A stretch of DNA of 64,000 nt from Pseudonocardia terrae (GTDB lineage: Bacteria > Actinomycetota > Actinomycetes > Mycobacteriales > Pseudonocardiaceae), in NCBI RefSeq assembly GCF_021343995.1, contig NZ_JAJTTE010000028.1:34615-98614 (forward strand), written 5' to 3'. The position numbers and the translations under genes were made by a program. The notes beneath the pieces were generated by a model, which saw only the letters and a list, made by a program, of their open reading frames with translations, ran no database searches and was not told the origin of the DNA. Shown piece by piece: positions 36,168-45,286 of the stretch (the stretch's first letter is position 1; the number at the start of each line of letters is the position of its first letter).

Positions 36168-36653
36168 CTATCCCGCGGCGCGTTGCCGCGCCTGCGTCAG
36201 CACCCGCGCCGCGGCCTCGGCGCCCTCGGAGCCCTCGCTCGTCGCCTCGCTGTCGGGGTCCAGGCTGCGGTAGATGTCGAAGAAGTTGCCCAGCTCCGCG
36301 CGCTGGTGCCGGCTGAGCCCGCTCATATCGTCGACGCCGTCGTAGGCCGGGTCGCCCTCCGGCACGCACACCAGCTTCGCCTCGCGCCGCTCGCCGATCC
36401 GCAGCCAGAACACCCCGACGAGGCGGCAGCTCACCCGCACGCCGGGGAAGGTCGGCTCCACCATCAGCACCAGCGCGTCGAGCGGCTCGTCGTCCGTGCC
36501 CAGGGCACCCGGCACGAACCCGTAGTCCGCGGGGAACGCGAACGAACCGGGGAGCCGCCGGTCGAACCGCATCACGCCGGCGGACTCGTCGTACTCGTAC
36601 TTGTTGCGCGAGCCCCAGGGGATCTCGACGACGACGTCGACCCGATCAGTCAT
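36168..36653 (-). CDS. ppa: Family I inorganic pyrophosphatase with altered metal site
   Basis: The 161 aa product has the family I fold landmarks VVVEIPWGSRNKYEYD, LPGSFAFPADYGFVPG, EPLDALVLMVEPTFPGV and EAKLVCVPEGDP. The signature, normally DxDPxD, reads DDEPLD, so the middle metal aspartate is Glu56. In the second metal loop, normally DExGxDxK, the sequence is GERREAK: the last Asp is Glu91 and the first is absent. The Lys, Glu, Arg and Tyr residues of the active site remain. It may have lowered or altered activity, and a canonical copy may exist elsewhere. Confidence 0.82.
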   Translation of the reverse strand: MTDRVDVVVEIPWGSRNKYEYDESAGVMRFDRRLPGSFAFPADYGFVPGALGTDDEPLDALVLMVEPTFPGVRVSCRLVGVFWLRIGERREAKLVCVPEGDPAYDGVDDMSGLSRHQRAELGNFFDIYRSLDPDSEATSEGSEGAEAAARVLTQARQRAAG

Positions 36654-36699
36654 GTCCCCGGCGTACCCGCGCCCGGCGGAGTGACCCGTACGAGGCGGC

Positions 36700-37647
36700 T
36701 CACCGCACCTGCGGCGTGTCGGCGAGATCGTCGGGCAGGACGACGGGACGACCCGCCCCGATCACCGCGACGGCCGTCCCGACCGGCTCGGCGGCAGCAC
36801 CGACAGCACCGACCGGGCCGACCGGGCCGACGGGCCGAGGGCGGGCGCGCGGGTCCGCCCCGAGGTAGGCGATGATCGCCGCGAGGGTGTCGTCGAGGTA
36901 CTCGACGAGCATCCCGTGGCCGCCCCGCGGCAGGACCTGCAGCGTGCCGTGCGGGAGCAGCTCGGCCATCTCCACCGACTGCGCGACCGGGGTCAGCACG
37001 TCCTCGGCGCCCGCCAGCACGAGCGTGGGCGTGGTCGCCGAGGGCAGGTCGGCCCGCGAGTCGTAGACGCGCAGGCCCGCGGCCTGCGCCTCGAAGCCCG
37101 CGAGCGTCGTCGGGTGCGGGTCCTTGCGGGCCAGCTCGGCCTGGGCCTCGGTGGCGGCGTGGTCGGCGAGCAGACGCGGGGTGAACGCCCACGGCATCCC
37201 GTGGATCCCGATCGCCACCGGGTCCACGCCCGCCCGGCGCAGGGCCAGCCCCGCGTCGAGCCACGCGTCCTGGACGCCGGTGTAGGAGGGGAAGGCGTTG
37301 AGCAGCACCGCCTTCGACAGCACGTCCCCGTGCCGCACCAGCATCGACTGGAGCACCGAACCGCCCAGCGACCAGCCGACGGCCGAGACCGGGCCGACCC
37401 CGAGGTGCTCGACCAGCGCGGCGGCGTCGTCGCCGAGGGTGTCGATCGGGTACGGGCCGGGCGGCACCTCCGACAGCCCGGTCCCGCGGTTGTCGAACGT
37501 GATCACGGTGAAGCCCTCGCGGAGCCGCGGGACGGCAGCGGCCCACGCGAGGGAGCTGAGCCCCAGCCCCGCGATCAGCAGGAGCGGGGGGCCGTCGCCC
37601 TGGACGTCGTACCGGAGCCGGACACCGTTGACCGTCGTGGTGCTCAC
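36700..37647 (-). CDS. Alpha/beta hydrolase
   Basis: The 315 aa alpha/beta hydrolase has GLGLSSLAWAAAV (oxyanion hole), FDNRGTGLSEVP, the nucleophile elbow GWSLGGS, LVLAGAEDVLTP (acid) and GGHGML (histidine). After the fold ends, about 50 residues of Pro/Val/Gly repeats follow. The GTG at 37647 overlaps the upstream LLM stop by 4 bases (GTGA), so hydrolysis is probably the step after LLM oxygenation, for example of an ester or lactone. Confidence 0.88.
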   Translation of the reverse strand: MSTTTVNGVRLRYDVQGDGPPLLLIAGLGLSSLAWAAAVPRLREGFTVITFDNRGTGLSEVPPGPYPIDTLGDDAAALVEHLGVGPVSAVGWSLGGSVLQSMLVRHGDVLSKAVLLNAFPSYTGVQDAWLDAGLALRRAGVDPVAIGIHGMPWAFTPRLLADHAATEAQAELARKDPHPTTLAGFEAQAAGLRVYDSRADLPSATTPTLVLAGAEDVLTPVAQSVEMAELLPHGTLQVLPRGGHGMLVEYLDDTLAAIIAYLGADPRARPRPVGPVGPVGAVGAAAEPVGTAVAVIGAGRPVVLPDDLADTPQVR

Positions 37648-38885
37648 GCGCCCGCCACCAGGGTCGGGGCGGCCAGGCGCGCCCTGCTGACCTCGGGCGT
37701 CCAGTGGTCCGGCTGGTCGGCCCACAGGTCGCGCAGCTGAGGGATCACCTTCGTACCGAACAGGTGCGTGTTCATCGCGGCGGTCTCCTCCGGGAGGTTG
37801 CCCATGTGCAGGGAGGCGATGAGCTGCCCGACGCGCAGCTCGGTGGCCAGCTCGCGCAACCGCTGCGCCACCCGGCCCGGGGTACCGGCGACGATGTAGC
37901 CCTTCTCGTCGTACTCCCAGAAGGACATCTCCCCGGACACGGCGCGCCGCTTGTCCTCCTGGGCCCCCGGCGTGGTCGTCCGCCCGAGCATCCCCGCCAG
38001 GGCCGCGGACGAGTGGTAGCCCGGTGGCGTCGCCCAGCGCACAGCGGGGTCCCGGACGCGCTGGAAGTAGCGCACCGCCTCGGCGTACTTCTCCTCCGCC
38101 TCGCGGTCGGTGTCGGCGACGCAGACGATCTGGGTGAACGCCATCCGGTGGGGGTTCATGTCGCCGTCGTGGGCGGCCACGTAGTCCCAGTACCCGTCGA
38201 CGAGCGGCTTGGCGGCCCTCAGCCCGGAGAAGGACAGGTGGCCGTAGCAGTAGTTCTCGCGAGTCACGAGCTCCCAGGTCTCCGGGCTCGACGACCCGGG
38301 GACCCAGATCGGCGGCCTGCGCTGGATCGGTCGCGGCCACAGGTTGACCTGGCGGAGCTGGGTGAAGCGCCCGTTGAAGGCGAACGGCTCCGGCTCCTCC
38401 CAGGCCCGCAGGATGAGCTCGCGTGCCTCGTGGAAGCGCTCGCGGAGCTCGATCGGTGGCCGGCCGTAGGCGTGCGTGGAGTCCATCGGGGTGCCGAACA
38501 CGAACCCCGCGATCAGCCGCCCCTCGGACAGGCAGTCCAGGTAGGCCATCTCCTCGGCGACGCGGGTCGGCGGGTTGTAGAGCGCCAACGAGTCGCCGAT
38601 CACGAGGATCGCGGCCTTCTCGGTGGTGCTCGCGACACTGGCGGCCAGGAGGTTCGGCGAGGGTGTCATGGCGAACGGGGTCTGGTGGTGCTCGTTGACC
38701 GCCAGCCCGTCGAAGCCGTCGCGATCGGCCTGCTGCATGAGCCGGATGAACATGCGGTAGTTGGCGCCGACCCGTACGGGGTCGGCCATGGCGATCGGGC
38801 TGTCCACCCAGCCGCCCTGTCCCGGTGCCGGGAAGTCGGGCGGCAGGCCGTCGTAGGTGACCTCCGCGAACCAGTGGAACTTCAC
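37644..38885 (-). CDS. LLM-class flavin-dependent oxidoreductase (413 aa type)
   Basis: The 413 aa luciferase-like protein begins VKFHWFAEVTYDGLPPDF and has AVNEHHQTPFAMTPSPNLLAAS, GDSLALYNPPTRVAEEMAYLD, RLIAGFVFGTPMDSTHAYG and NGRFTQLRQVNLWPRPIQ. It is strikingly similar, and identical in length, to the protein at 60633. The GTG start at 38885 is chosen because AGGAG lies 8 bases upstream and the paralogue starts at the same residue. The next gene, the alpha/beta hydrolase, overlaps it by 4 bases. Confidence 0.9.
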   Translation of the reverse strand: MKFHWFAEVTYDGLPPDFPAPGQGGWVDSPIAMADPVRVGANYRMFIRLMQQADRDGFDGLAVNEHHQTPFAMTPSPNLLAASVASTTEKAAILVIGDSLALYNPPTRVAEEMAYLDCLSEGRLIAGFVFGTPMDSTHAYGRPPIELRERFHEARELILRAWEEPEPFAFNGRFTQLRQVNLWPRPIQRRPPIWVPGSSSPETWELVTRENYCYGHLSFSGLRAAKPLVDGYWDYVAAHDGDMNPHRMAFTQIVCVADTDREAEEKYAEAVRYFQRVRDPAVRWATPPGYHSSAALAGMLGRTTTPGAQEDKRRAVSGEMSFWEYDEKGYIVAGTPGRVAQRLRELATELRVGQLIASLHMGNLPEETAAMNTHLFGTKVIPQLRDLWADQPDHWTPEVSRARLAAPTLVAGA

Positions 38886-39276
38886 CGTTCCGTCTCCTGA
38901 CCTCGAAGCGGCGACCGGCACCCGCCGGGCCCGGGGTCAGCGTGAGCGGCGCCCGACGAGACGACAATGGGGATCCGCACAACACTTCCGGGAAAAGTGT
39001 GGACATCGTCCCAATGCGCCGGCCGGATCGGCCGGAAAAAGTCGGTTATACGATCGTTATCCGAAGTCGGACGTGCTGACCGTTGCCCGTAACGGCCCGC
39101 CTCACTTAGCGTCCGATCTCGACGCCGACCGTCCGATCCCCTGCCGAGAGCCCGGCCCGGGCGAACCCGAGGCCGGTCCTGGCGCCCTCCGGGAGACCCC
39201 CGGAATGGGCCGCACGCTGCCCGGATTTCCCGACGAAGAATCGATGCGCCGACTTCAACGAGGAGGTTGAGCATTC
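38886..39276. promoter_or_regulatory. 391-bp divergent control region of the transport and LLM operons
   Basis: It holds no gene. Visible elements are an inverted repeat ACACTT-N7-AAGTGT (38982-39000), a second inverted repeat CCGGCCG-N3-CGGCCGG (39019-39035) followed by AAAAAG, and the 8-base palindrome ACGATCGT near 39053. A promoter TTGCCC (39083-39088)-N18-TAGCGT (39107-39112) reads toward the transporter. An AGGAGG ribosome site lies 11 bases before the GTG at 39277. Confidence 0.55.
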
Positions 39277-40221
39277 GTGCTGAAGTTCTTTCTGACGCGC
39301 CTGGCGACCACCGTTCCCGTACTCCTGCTGGTGACCTTCGTCGTCTTCGGCCTGGTGCTGCTGATCCCGGGTGACCCGGCCGTCACCATCGCCGGCCCGG
39401 AGGCCACCGTCGAACAGGTGGCGGCCGTGCGCGAACGGCTGGGGCTCGACCGGCCGATGGTCGTGCAGTACTGGGACTGGATCACCTCGGCGCTGTCGGG
39501 CGACCTCGGCACCTCGTTGTTCACGAGCCGGCCGGTCGCCACCTCCATCGGCGACGGGCTCCCCGTCACGCTCGCCCTCGCCGGCTCGGCGCTGGTCATC
39601 TCGCTGGTGATCGCGGTGCCCACCGCGATCGTCTCGGCGCTGCGCCGCGGGACGTGGCTCGACCGGATCTCGAGCATCGGCTCGTCCCTCGGCATCGCCC
39701 TCCCGTCGTTCTGGCTCGGCCTGATGTTCGTGCTGCTGTTCAGCCTCACCCTGGGCTGGCTGCCGGCCACCGGCTACGTCGCGATCGAGGACGATCCCGG
39801 CGCCTGGTTCTCCCACATCCTGCTGCCGGCCCTGACGCTCGGCATCGCCGGCGCCGCCGAGAGCGCCCGGCAGCTGCGCGGGTCGATCATCGGAGTGCTG
39901 CAGCAGGACTACGTGCGCACGGCGCGGGCGAAGGGCCTGCGTGGCCGGATGGTGATCGGCAAGCACGTCATGAAGAACGCGAGCGTCCCGCTGGTCACGG
40001 TGCTGGGCCTGCAGATCACCGCGCTGCTCGGCGGCGCCGTGCTCGTGGAGCAGATCTTCGGCGTCCCCGGCCTCGGCCAGGTCGCGCTGAACGCGGTGAC
40101 CACCCGCGACATCCCGGTGATCCAGGGGATCGTGCTGGTCGCCGTCCTCGTCGCGATGCTCTCGAACCTGCTCGTCGACCTCACGTACGGCTACCTCAAC
40201 CCGAAGGTGCGGCCCCGATGA
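39277..40221 (+). CDS. Peptide/opine ABC transporter permease, DppB type
   Basis: The 314 aa inner-membrane permease has six predicted transmembrane segments and the family marks LLVTFVVFGLVLLIPGDPA, LGLDRPMVVQYWDWI, the EAA loop DYVRTARAKGLRGRMVIGKHVMKNA and VEQIFGVPGLGQV. It forms the channel with the next gene. The first gene of a long operon, it overlaps the next start by 4 bases (ATGA). The substrate-binding gene that usually comes first lies instead at the distal end of the operon, in two copies. Confidence 0.93.
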   Translation: MLKFFLTRLATTVPVLLLVTFVVFGLVLLIPGDPAVTIAGPEATVEQVAAVRERLGLDRPMVVQYWDWITSALSGDLGTSLFTSRPVATSIGDGLPVTLALAGSALVISLVIAVPTAIVSALRRGTWLDRISSIGSSLGIALPSFWLGLMFVLLFSLTLGWLPATGYVAIEDDPGAWFSHILLPALTLGIAGAAESARQLRGSIIGVLQQDYVRTARAKGLRGRMVIGKHVMKNASVPLVTVLGLQITALLGGAVLVEQIFGVPGLGQVALNAVTTRDIPVIQGIVLVAVLVAMLSNLLVDLTYGYLNPKVRPR

Positions 40222-41198
40222 CCAACGTGGAGAAGAAGCCGGGCCCGGCCCGGGAACGGCCGGCGGAGGTCGCCCCGGAGGCCCCCGCGGCCTCGGCGAT
40301 GCCGTCCGGCGCGCCCGCCTCGGTCTCCGCCGACGCCCTCGCCCACGGCGGCGGGGCCTGGGCCGACTTCCGGCGCCGGGTCGGCGGCAACCGGGGCGCG
40401 ATGGTCGCCCTCGGCGTCCTCGCCTTCCTGGTCCTGATCGCGCTGATCGGCCCGTTCATCACCCCGGCCGACCCGAACGCCCAGAACCTGCGCGCGGTCC
40501 TGCTGGATCCGTTCTCCCCCGGGCACCTGCTCGGCACCGACCAGCTGGGCCGCGACATCCTGAGCAGGCTCATCGTCGGGACCCGGGTCTCGTTGCTGGC
40601 CATCGCGCTGGCGCTGGCCGTGGCGATGGCGATCGGGGTGCCGCTGGGCTTCCTCTCGGGCTTCCTGTCCGGCCGCCTCGACCAGGTCGTCATGCGGCTC
40701 AACGACGCGGCGATGAGCTTCCCCCCGCTGCTGCTCGCGATCGCCCTGGTCGGCGTGCTCGGCCCGAGCCTGCGCAACGCCATGTTCGCCGTCGGGATCC
40801 TGATGGCACCGCGGTTCCTGCGGCTCGTCCGGGGTGTGATGCTGGGGCTGAAGGAGGAGACGTTCGTCGAGGCGTCCCGCAGCATCGGGACCCCGACCTG
40901 GATGGTCATCCTCCGCCACATCCTGCCGAACACCCTGTCCCCGTTGACCGTCGCGATCGCCGTCACCGCGGGCTACGCGATGCTGTCGGAGGCCGGACTG
41001 AGCTTCCTCGGCCTCGGCGTCCAGCCGCCGGACGCGAGCTGGGGCTCCATGATCCGCGAGGGCTTCCTCTACTTCGGACGCTCGCCGTGGCTGGGCATCT
41101 TCCCCGGCGTGCTGATCGCGCTGACCGTCTTCACCTTCGTGACGCTCGGCGACGGGCTCCGCGACGCCCTCGGCCGCGAGGAAAGGACCGAGTCGTGA
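40218..41198 (+). CDS. Peptide/opine ABC transporter permease, DppC type
   Basis: The 326 aa permease starts with about 50 cytoplasmic Ala/Pro-rich residues, followed by six transmembrane segments. DppC-family marks are HLLGTDQLGRDILSRLI, FVEASRSIGTPTWMVILRHILPN (EAA loop) and LSEAGLSFLGLGVQPPDASWG. The ATG at 40218 overlaps the DppB-type stop, and its own stop overlaps the next GTG. Confidence 0.93.
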   Translation: MTNVEKKPGPARERPAEVAPEAPAASAMPSGAPASVSADALAHGGGAWADFRRRVGGNRGAMVALGVLAFLVLIALIGPFITPADPNAQNLRAVLLDPFSPGHLLGTDQLGRDILSRLIVGTRVSLLAIALALAVAMAIGVPLGFLSGFLSGRLDQVVMRLNDAAMSFPPLLLAIALVGVLGPSLRNAMFAVGILMAPRFLRLVRGVMLGLKEETFVEASRSIGTPTWMVILRHILPNTLSPLTVAIAVTAGYAMLSEAGLSFLGLGVQPPDASWGSMIREGFLYFGRSPWLGIFPGVLIALTVFTFVTLGDGLRDALGREERTES

Positions 41199-42241
41199 CC
41201 GCCACCACCGGCAGTGCCGGCGGTGCCGCCACCCGCGCGGACACCGGCACCGACACCACCCTCGAGGTGGACAATCTCGTCGTCGACGTGCTGACCGAGT
41301 CCGGGTGGGCGACCGTCGTCGACGGGGTGAGCTTCGACGTCCGCCGCGGGGAGACGCTCGGGATCGTCGGCGAGTCCGGCTCCGGCAAGAGCGTGACCTG
41401 CCTGTCCATCGCCGGCCTGATGCCGCCGCGACAGACCCGCGTCCGGGCGGACACCCTGCGGCTACTCGATCACGACCTCACCCGGCTCACGCCGAAGCAG
41501 ATGTCCGACGTCCGCGGCCCGACGATCTCCATGATCTTCCAGGAGCCGATGAGCAGCCTGAACCCGGCGTTCACCGTCGGCGACCAGATCGCCGAGGTGC
41601 TGCGCCGGCACGAGGGCGCGAGCCGGCGGGAGTCGAGGCGGCGGGCGGTCGAGCTCCTCGACCGGGTGGGGGTGCCGAGCCCCGCCCGGCGGGCCACCCA
41701 GTACCCCTTCGAGTTCTCCGGCGGCATGCGGCAGCGCGTGATGATCGCGATCGCGCTGGCCTGCAACCCCGACGTGATCGTGGCCGACGAGCCGACCACC
41801 GCCCTCGACGTCACCGTGCAGGCGCAGATCCTCGAGCTGCTCCGGGAGATCCAGCGCGAGCACGGGATGTCGGTCATCTTCATCACCCACGACCTCGGGG
41901 TGGTCGCCGACGTCTGCGACCGGGTCCTGGTCATGTACGCCGGCCAGAGCGTGGAGAGCGCCGGCCTCGACGACCTGTTCGAGGACCCGCGGCACCCGTA
42001 CATGGAGGGGCTGCTGGCCGCGATGCCGCGGATGGACAACCCGTCCGAGGCGCTGGCGAGCATCCCGGGACATCCGCCGCGGGTCGGGGCGATGCCCGAC
42101 GGGTGCCGCTTCCACCCGCGGTGCCGGTACGCCGCCGACGCCTGCACCGGCGGCAGCGCGCCCGCGCTGGAGCTCGTCGCCGCCCACCACACCACCCGCT
42201 GCCTGCGCCACGCCGAGCTGACCCTGCGAGGGAACCCGTGA
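41195..42241 (+). CDS. ABC transporter ATP-binding protein, DppD type
   Basis: The 348 aa ATPase has Walker A GESGSGKS, signature SGGMRQR, Walker B VIVADEPTTALD and the switch histidine in FITHDLGVV. The C-terminal oligopeptide-transporter extension has the cysteine-bearing GCRFHPRCRYAADAC, which in relatives can hold a metal cluster. The GTG at 41195 overlaps the permease stop. It pairs with the DppF-type protein that follows. Confidence 0.93.
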   Translation: MTATTGSAGGAATRADTGTDTTLEVDNLVVDVLTESGWATVVDGVSFDVRRGETLGIVGESGSGKSVTCLSIAGLMPPRQTRVRADTLRLLDHDLTRLTPKQMSDVRGPTISMIFQEPMSSLNPAFTVGDQIAEVLRRHEGASRRESRRRAVELLDRVGVPSPARRATQYPFEFSGGMRQRVMIAIALACNPDVIVADEPTTALDVTVQAQILELLREIQREHGMSVIFITHDLGVVADVCDRVLVMYAGQSVESAGLDDLFEDPRHPYMEGLLAAMPRMDNPSEALASIPGHPPRVGAMPDGCRFHPRCRYAADACTGGSAPALELVAAHHTTRCLRHAELTLRGNP

Positions 42242-43281
42242 CCCCGTCCCCGGAGCCGCTGCTGTCCGTCCGCGACCTCGAGGTCACCTTCTCCCCCCGC
42301 AAGCGGCTGTTCCGCGAGCGGGTCGAGCTCAGGGCCGTCGACGGGGTGAGCTTCGACCTCACCGAGGGCGAGACGCTCGGTCTGGTCGGCGAGTCCGGCT
42401 GCGGCAAGTCGACGACCGCGCGCGGGCTGATGCGCCTGGTCGAGCCCAGCGGCGGCTCGGTGCGGCTCGAGGGCCGCGAGCTCCTCGGCCTGCCCGCGAA
42501 GGAGCTGCGCAGCGCGCGCCGGGACATCCAGATGGTGTTCCAGGACCCCTACTCCTCGCTCGACCCGTCGATGCTGGTCCGGGACTCGATCGGCGAACCC
42601 CTCGACGTGCACGTCAAGCTCGGGCGCACCGAGCGGGTGGAGCGGGTCGCGGAGCTGCTGCGCCGGGTCGGGCTGCCGCCGGAGTACATGACCCGCTACC
42701 CGCACGAGTTCTCCGGCGGCCAGCGCCAGCGGCTCACCATCGCCCGCGCGATCGCCGCCGACCCGAAGATCCTGGTGCTCGACGAGGCCGTCTCGGCCCT
42801 CGACGTGTCCACCCAGAACCAGGTCATCGGGCTGCTGGAGGAGCTCTCCGCCCAGATCGGCCTGACCTACCTGTTCATCGCGCACGACCTGTCGGTGGTC
42901 CGGCACATCTCCGACCGGGTCGCGGTGATGTACCTCGGGCAGATCGTCGAGCACGGCGAGGCGGCCCGGGTGTTCGACGCGCCCGCCCACCCCTACACCG
43001 AGGCGCTGCTCTCGGCCGTCCCCGTGCCGTCGCCGAAGACCCAGCGCAGCCGCGAGCGGATCGTACTGTCCGGCGATCCCCCGGACCCCTCGCGGGTGCC
43101 GCCGGGGTGCCGGTTCCACACCCGCTGCACCTACGCGATGGACGTCTGCCGCACCGAGGTCCCCCCGCTCACCCCCGCGCAGGGATCCGGCGAGGTGGCC
43201 TGCCACCTGCACACCACGGGTCCGCGCCTCGCCGGTGCGTCGGTCCGGACCCTCGCGACCCGCTCGGAGGTACCCGCATGA
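42238..43281 (+). CDS. ABC transporter ATP-binding protein, DppF type
   Basis: The 347 aa ATPase has Walker A GESGCGKS, signature SGGQRQR, Walker B ILVLDEAVSALD (Ala replaces the usual Pro) and FIAHDLSVV. The C-terminal GCRFHTRCTYAMDVC completes the oligopeptide-type extension. The GTG at 42238 overlaps the DppD-type stop, and its stop overlaps the ATG of the dehydrogenase gene. Transporter and enzymes are thus one coupled unit. Confidence 0.93.
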   Translation: MTPSPEPLLSVRDLEVTFSPRKRLFRERVELRAVDGVSFDLTEGETLGLVGESGCGKSTTARGLMRLVEPSGGSVRLEGRELLGLPAKELRSARRDIQMVFQDPYSSLDPSMLVRDSIGEPLDVHVKLGRTERVERVAELLRRVGLPPEYMTRYPHEFSGGQRQRLTIARAIAADPKILVLDEAVSALDVSTQNQVIGLLEELSAQIGLTYLFIAHDLSVVRHISDRVAVMYLGQIVEHGEAARVFDAPAHPYTEALLSAVPVPSPKTQRSRERIVLSGDPPDPSRVPPGCRFHTRCTYAMDVCRTEVPPLTPAQGSGEVACHLHTTGPRLAGASVRTLATRSEVPA

Positions 43282-44330
43282 GGAGCACGGTCTGGGAGGG
43301 CGTCGGACGGATCGGGCTGGTCGAGGTCGAGGAGCCGGTCCCCGGCCCCGACGACGTCGTGCTCGACGTCGCGGCCTGCGGCATCTGCGGCTCGGACGTC
43401 CACGCCTTCGCCGAGGGCGCCTGGATCACCCCGGGCGCCCCGATGGGCCACGAGTTCTCCGGCACGGTCGCCGCGGTCGGCGTCGGGGTCCGCGACCTGA
43501 AGGTCGGCGACCGGGTCGCGGTGAACCCGATGGGGCCCTGCGGGTCCTGCCGGCAGTGCGCCCTCGGCCGGACGAACCTGTGCGCGGCACCGGTGCACAG
43601 CGCGCGCGGCGGCCTCTCCGACAAGGTGCTGGTGCCGAACGCGGAGTCGGGCGCCCGGCTGCACCGCATGCCGGACTCGATGGCGTTCGAGGAGGGCGCC
43701 TTCCTCGAGCCGCTCTCGGTCGCGACCCGGGCGGTCACGAGCGCCGCCCCCGAGCTCGACGGCCCGGCCGTCGTGTCCGGCCTGGGGTCGATCGGGCAGT
43801 GCGTGCTGCGGGTCCTGCTCGCCCACGGCGCCCGGGACGTCGTCGGGATCGACGTCTCCCCCGCCCGGCTCGCGGCGGCGTCCGGGCTGGGCGCCGAGGT
43901 CGTCGACGCGCGGGCGGACGATCCGCGCGCGTACCTGCTGGACCGCTGGGGCACCTCGACCTCGCCGTACCAGGTCGGCGGGAACGTCGGCACGTTCTTC
44001 GAGTGCTCCGGCGCGCCCCCGATGATCACGCTCGCCACCGAGGTCGTCCGGGCCGGCGGCACCGTCTCGGTGGCCGGGCTGGTCGGCGCGAGCCCGCCCG
44101 TCGACCTCGACACCGTCGTGCAGAAGGAGCTGCGGCTGCTCGGCAGCTTCGCCTACACCGGGCCCGACGCGACCGAGGCCTTCCGGCTGCTGGCCGACGG
44201 CCTGGTCGACGTGACCCCGCTCGTCTCCCACCGCATCCCGCTGTCCCGGGTCGCCGAGGCGTTCGACCGGCAGCACGCCGTCGACGGCTCGGTGAAGGTG
44301 CTCGTCGTCCCCGATCCCCAGGAGTCCTGA
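43278..44330 (+). CDS. Zinc-containing MDR alcohol dehydrogenase
   Basis: The 350 aa zinc MDR enzyme has the catalytic site CGICGSDVHAFAEG and GHEFSGTVAAVG, the structural zinc cysteines CGSCRQCALGRTNLC and the nucleotide fold VSGLGSIGQCVLRVLLAHGA. The layout resembles threonine, sorbitol and butanediol dehydrogenases. Coupled by ATGA overlap to the transporter ATPase, it probably oxidises the imported alcohol or an early intermediate. Confidence 0.9.
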   Translation: MRSTVWEGVGRIGLVEVEEPVPGPDDVVLDVAACGICGSDVHAFAEGAWITPGAPMGHEFSGTVAAVGVGVRDLKVGDRVAVNPMGPCGSCRQCALGRTNLCAAPVHSARGGLSDKVLVPNAESGARLHRMPDSMAFEEGAFLEPLSVATRAVTSAAPELDGPAVVSGLGSIGQCVLRVLLAHGARDVVGIDVSPARLAAASGLGAEVVDARADDPRAYLLDRWGTSTSPYQVGGNVGTFFECSGAPPMITLATEVVRAGGTVSVAGLVGASPPVDLDTVVQKELRLLGSFAYTGPDATEAFRLLADGLVDVTPLVSHRIPLSRVAEAFDRQHAVDGSVKVLVVPDPQES

Positions 44331-44331
44331 C

Positions 44332-45273
44332 ATGTACGCCGTCGGCATCCCGCACCCCGGTTGCCCGGAGGTGTTGCGGCTCGTCGAGCTGCCCACCCCG
44401 GAGCCCGGGCCCCGCGAGATCCGCATCCGCACGACCGCCGCGGCGGTCAACCCGACCGACACGGCGTTCCGGCAGTGGGGCCCGCGTGCGTCGGAGGGCC
44501 TGCCCGCCCCGTGGGTCCCGGGGATGGAGATGGCCGGCGTGATCGACGCCGTCGGGCCCGACAGCACCTGGGGAGTCGGCGAACGGGTCATGGCGATCGT
44601 CATGCCCCGCCGGGCGCTGGGCGGGGCGCAGGCCGAGTACGTCGTGGTGCCGGACAACGCCGCCGCGACGATCCCGGACGGGATCACCGACGTCGAGGCC
44701 GCCACGCTCCCGATGAACGGCCTGACCGTCTACTCGGCGCTCCTGAACCTGGGCCTGACCGCCGGGCAGACGCTCGGCGTGACCGGGGCGGCCGGAGCCG
44801 TGGGCGGGTACGCGATCGAGCTCGGCCGGATCGCCGGCCTGCGGATCGTCGCCGACGCCTTCGACCGCGACGAGGAGCTCGTCCGCGGCCTCGGTGCCGA
44901 CGTCGTGGTGCGGGCCTCGCGGAACGTCGACCAGGAGGTCGCGGCCTTCCGCGGCGCGGTCCCCGACGGGGTCGACGGCCTCGTCGACGCAGCGGTGCTC
45001 GACGCCGGCGCCCTGCCGATCGTGCGCGACGGTGGCGCCCTGGCCACCGTCCGGTTCTGGGCGGGCCCGACCGAACGGGACATCCGCATCCACCCGGTGA
45101 TGGTGCGCGACCACCTCACCGACGGCGCGGAGATCGCCAAGCTCGCCCAGCTCGTGCTCGACCGGCGGCTGACCCTGCGCGTCGCCGACACCTACCCGGC
45201 CGCCGAGGCGGCCGCCGCCCACGAGCGGCTGCAGGCCGGCGGCACCCGCGGCCGGCTCGTCCTCACCTTCTAG
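44332..45273 (+). CDS. Zinc-free MDR (quinone oxidoreductase-like) protein
   Basis: The 313 aa MDR lacks both zinc sites. It has the quinone-oxidoreductase-like NPTDTAFRQWG, PWVPGMEMAGVIDAVG, LPMNGLTVYSALLNLGL and TGAAGAVGGYAIELGRIAG blocks. Such enzymes reduce enones or quinones with NADPH. It starts one base after the preceding dehydrogenase stop and may reduce an unsaturated ketone made in the same pathway. Confidence 0.9.
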   Translation: MYAVGIPHPGCPEVLRLVELPTPEPGPREIRIRTTAAAVNPTDTAFRQWGPRASEGLPAPWVPGMEMAGVIDAVGPDSTWGVGERVMAIVMPRRALGGAQAEYVVVPDNAAATIPDGITDVEAATLPMNGLTVYSALLNLGLTAGQTLGVTGAAGAVGGYAIELGRIAGLRIVADAFDRDEELVRGLGADVVVRASRNVDQEVAAFRGAVPDGVDGLVDAAVLDAGALPIVRDGGALATVRFWAGPTERDIRIHPVMVRDHLTDGAEIAKLAQLVLDRRLTLRVADTYPAAEAAAAHERLQAGGTRGRLVLTF

Positions 45274-45286
45274 GAGGCAATCGACC

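Noticed and set aside
36700..39006. Apparent 768-aa fusion upstream of the alpha/beta hydrolase
   Set aside because: The upstream part is an antisense/alternate-frame reading of the LLM gene; homology and a GTGA overlap fix the start at 37647.
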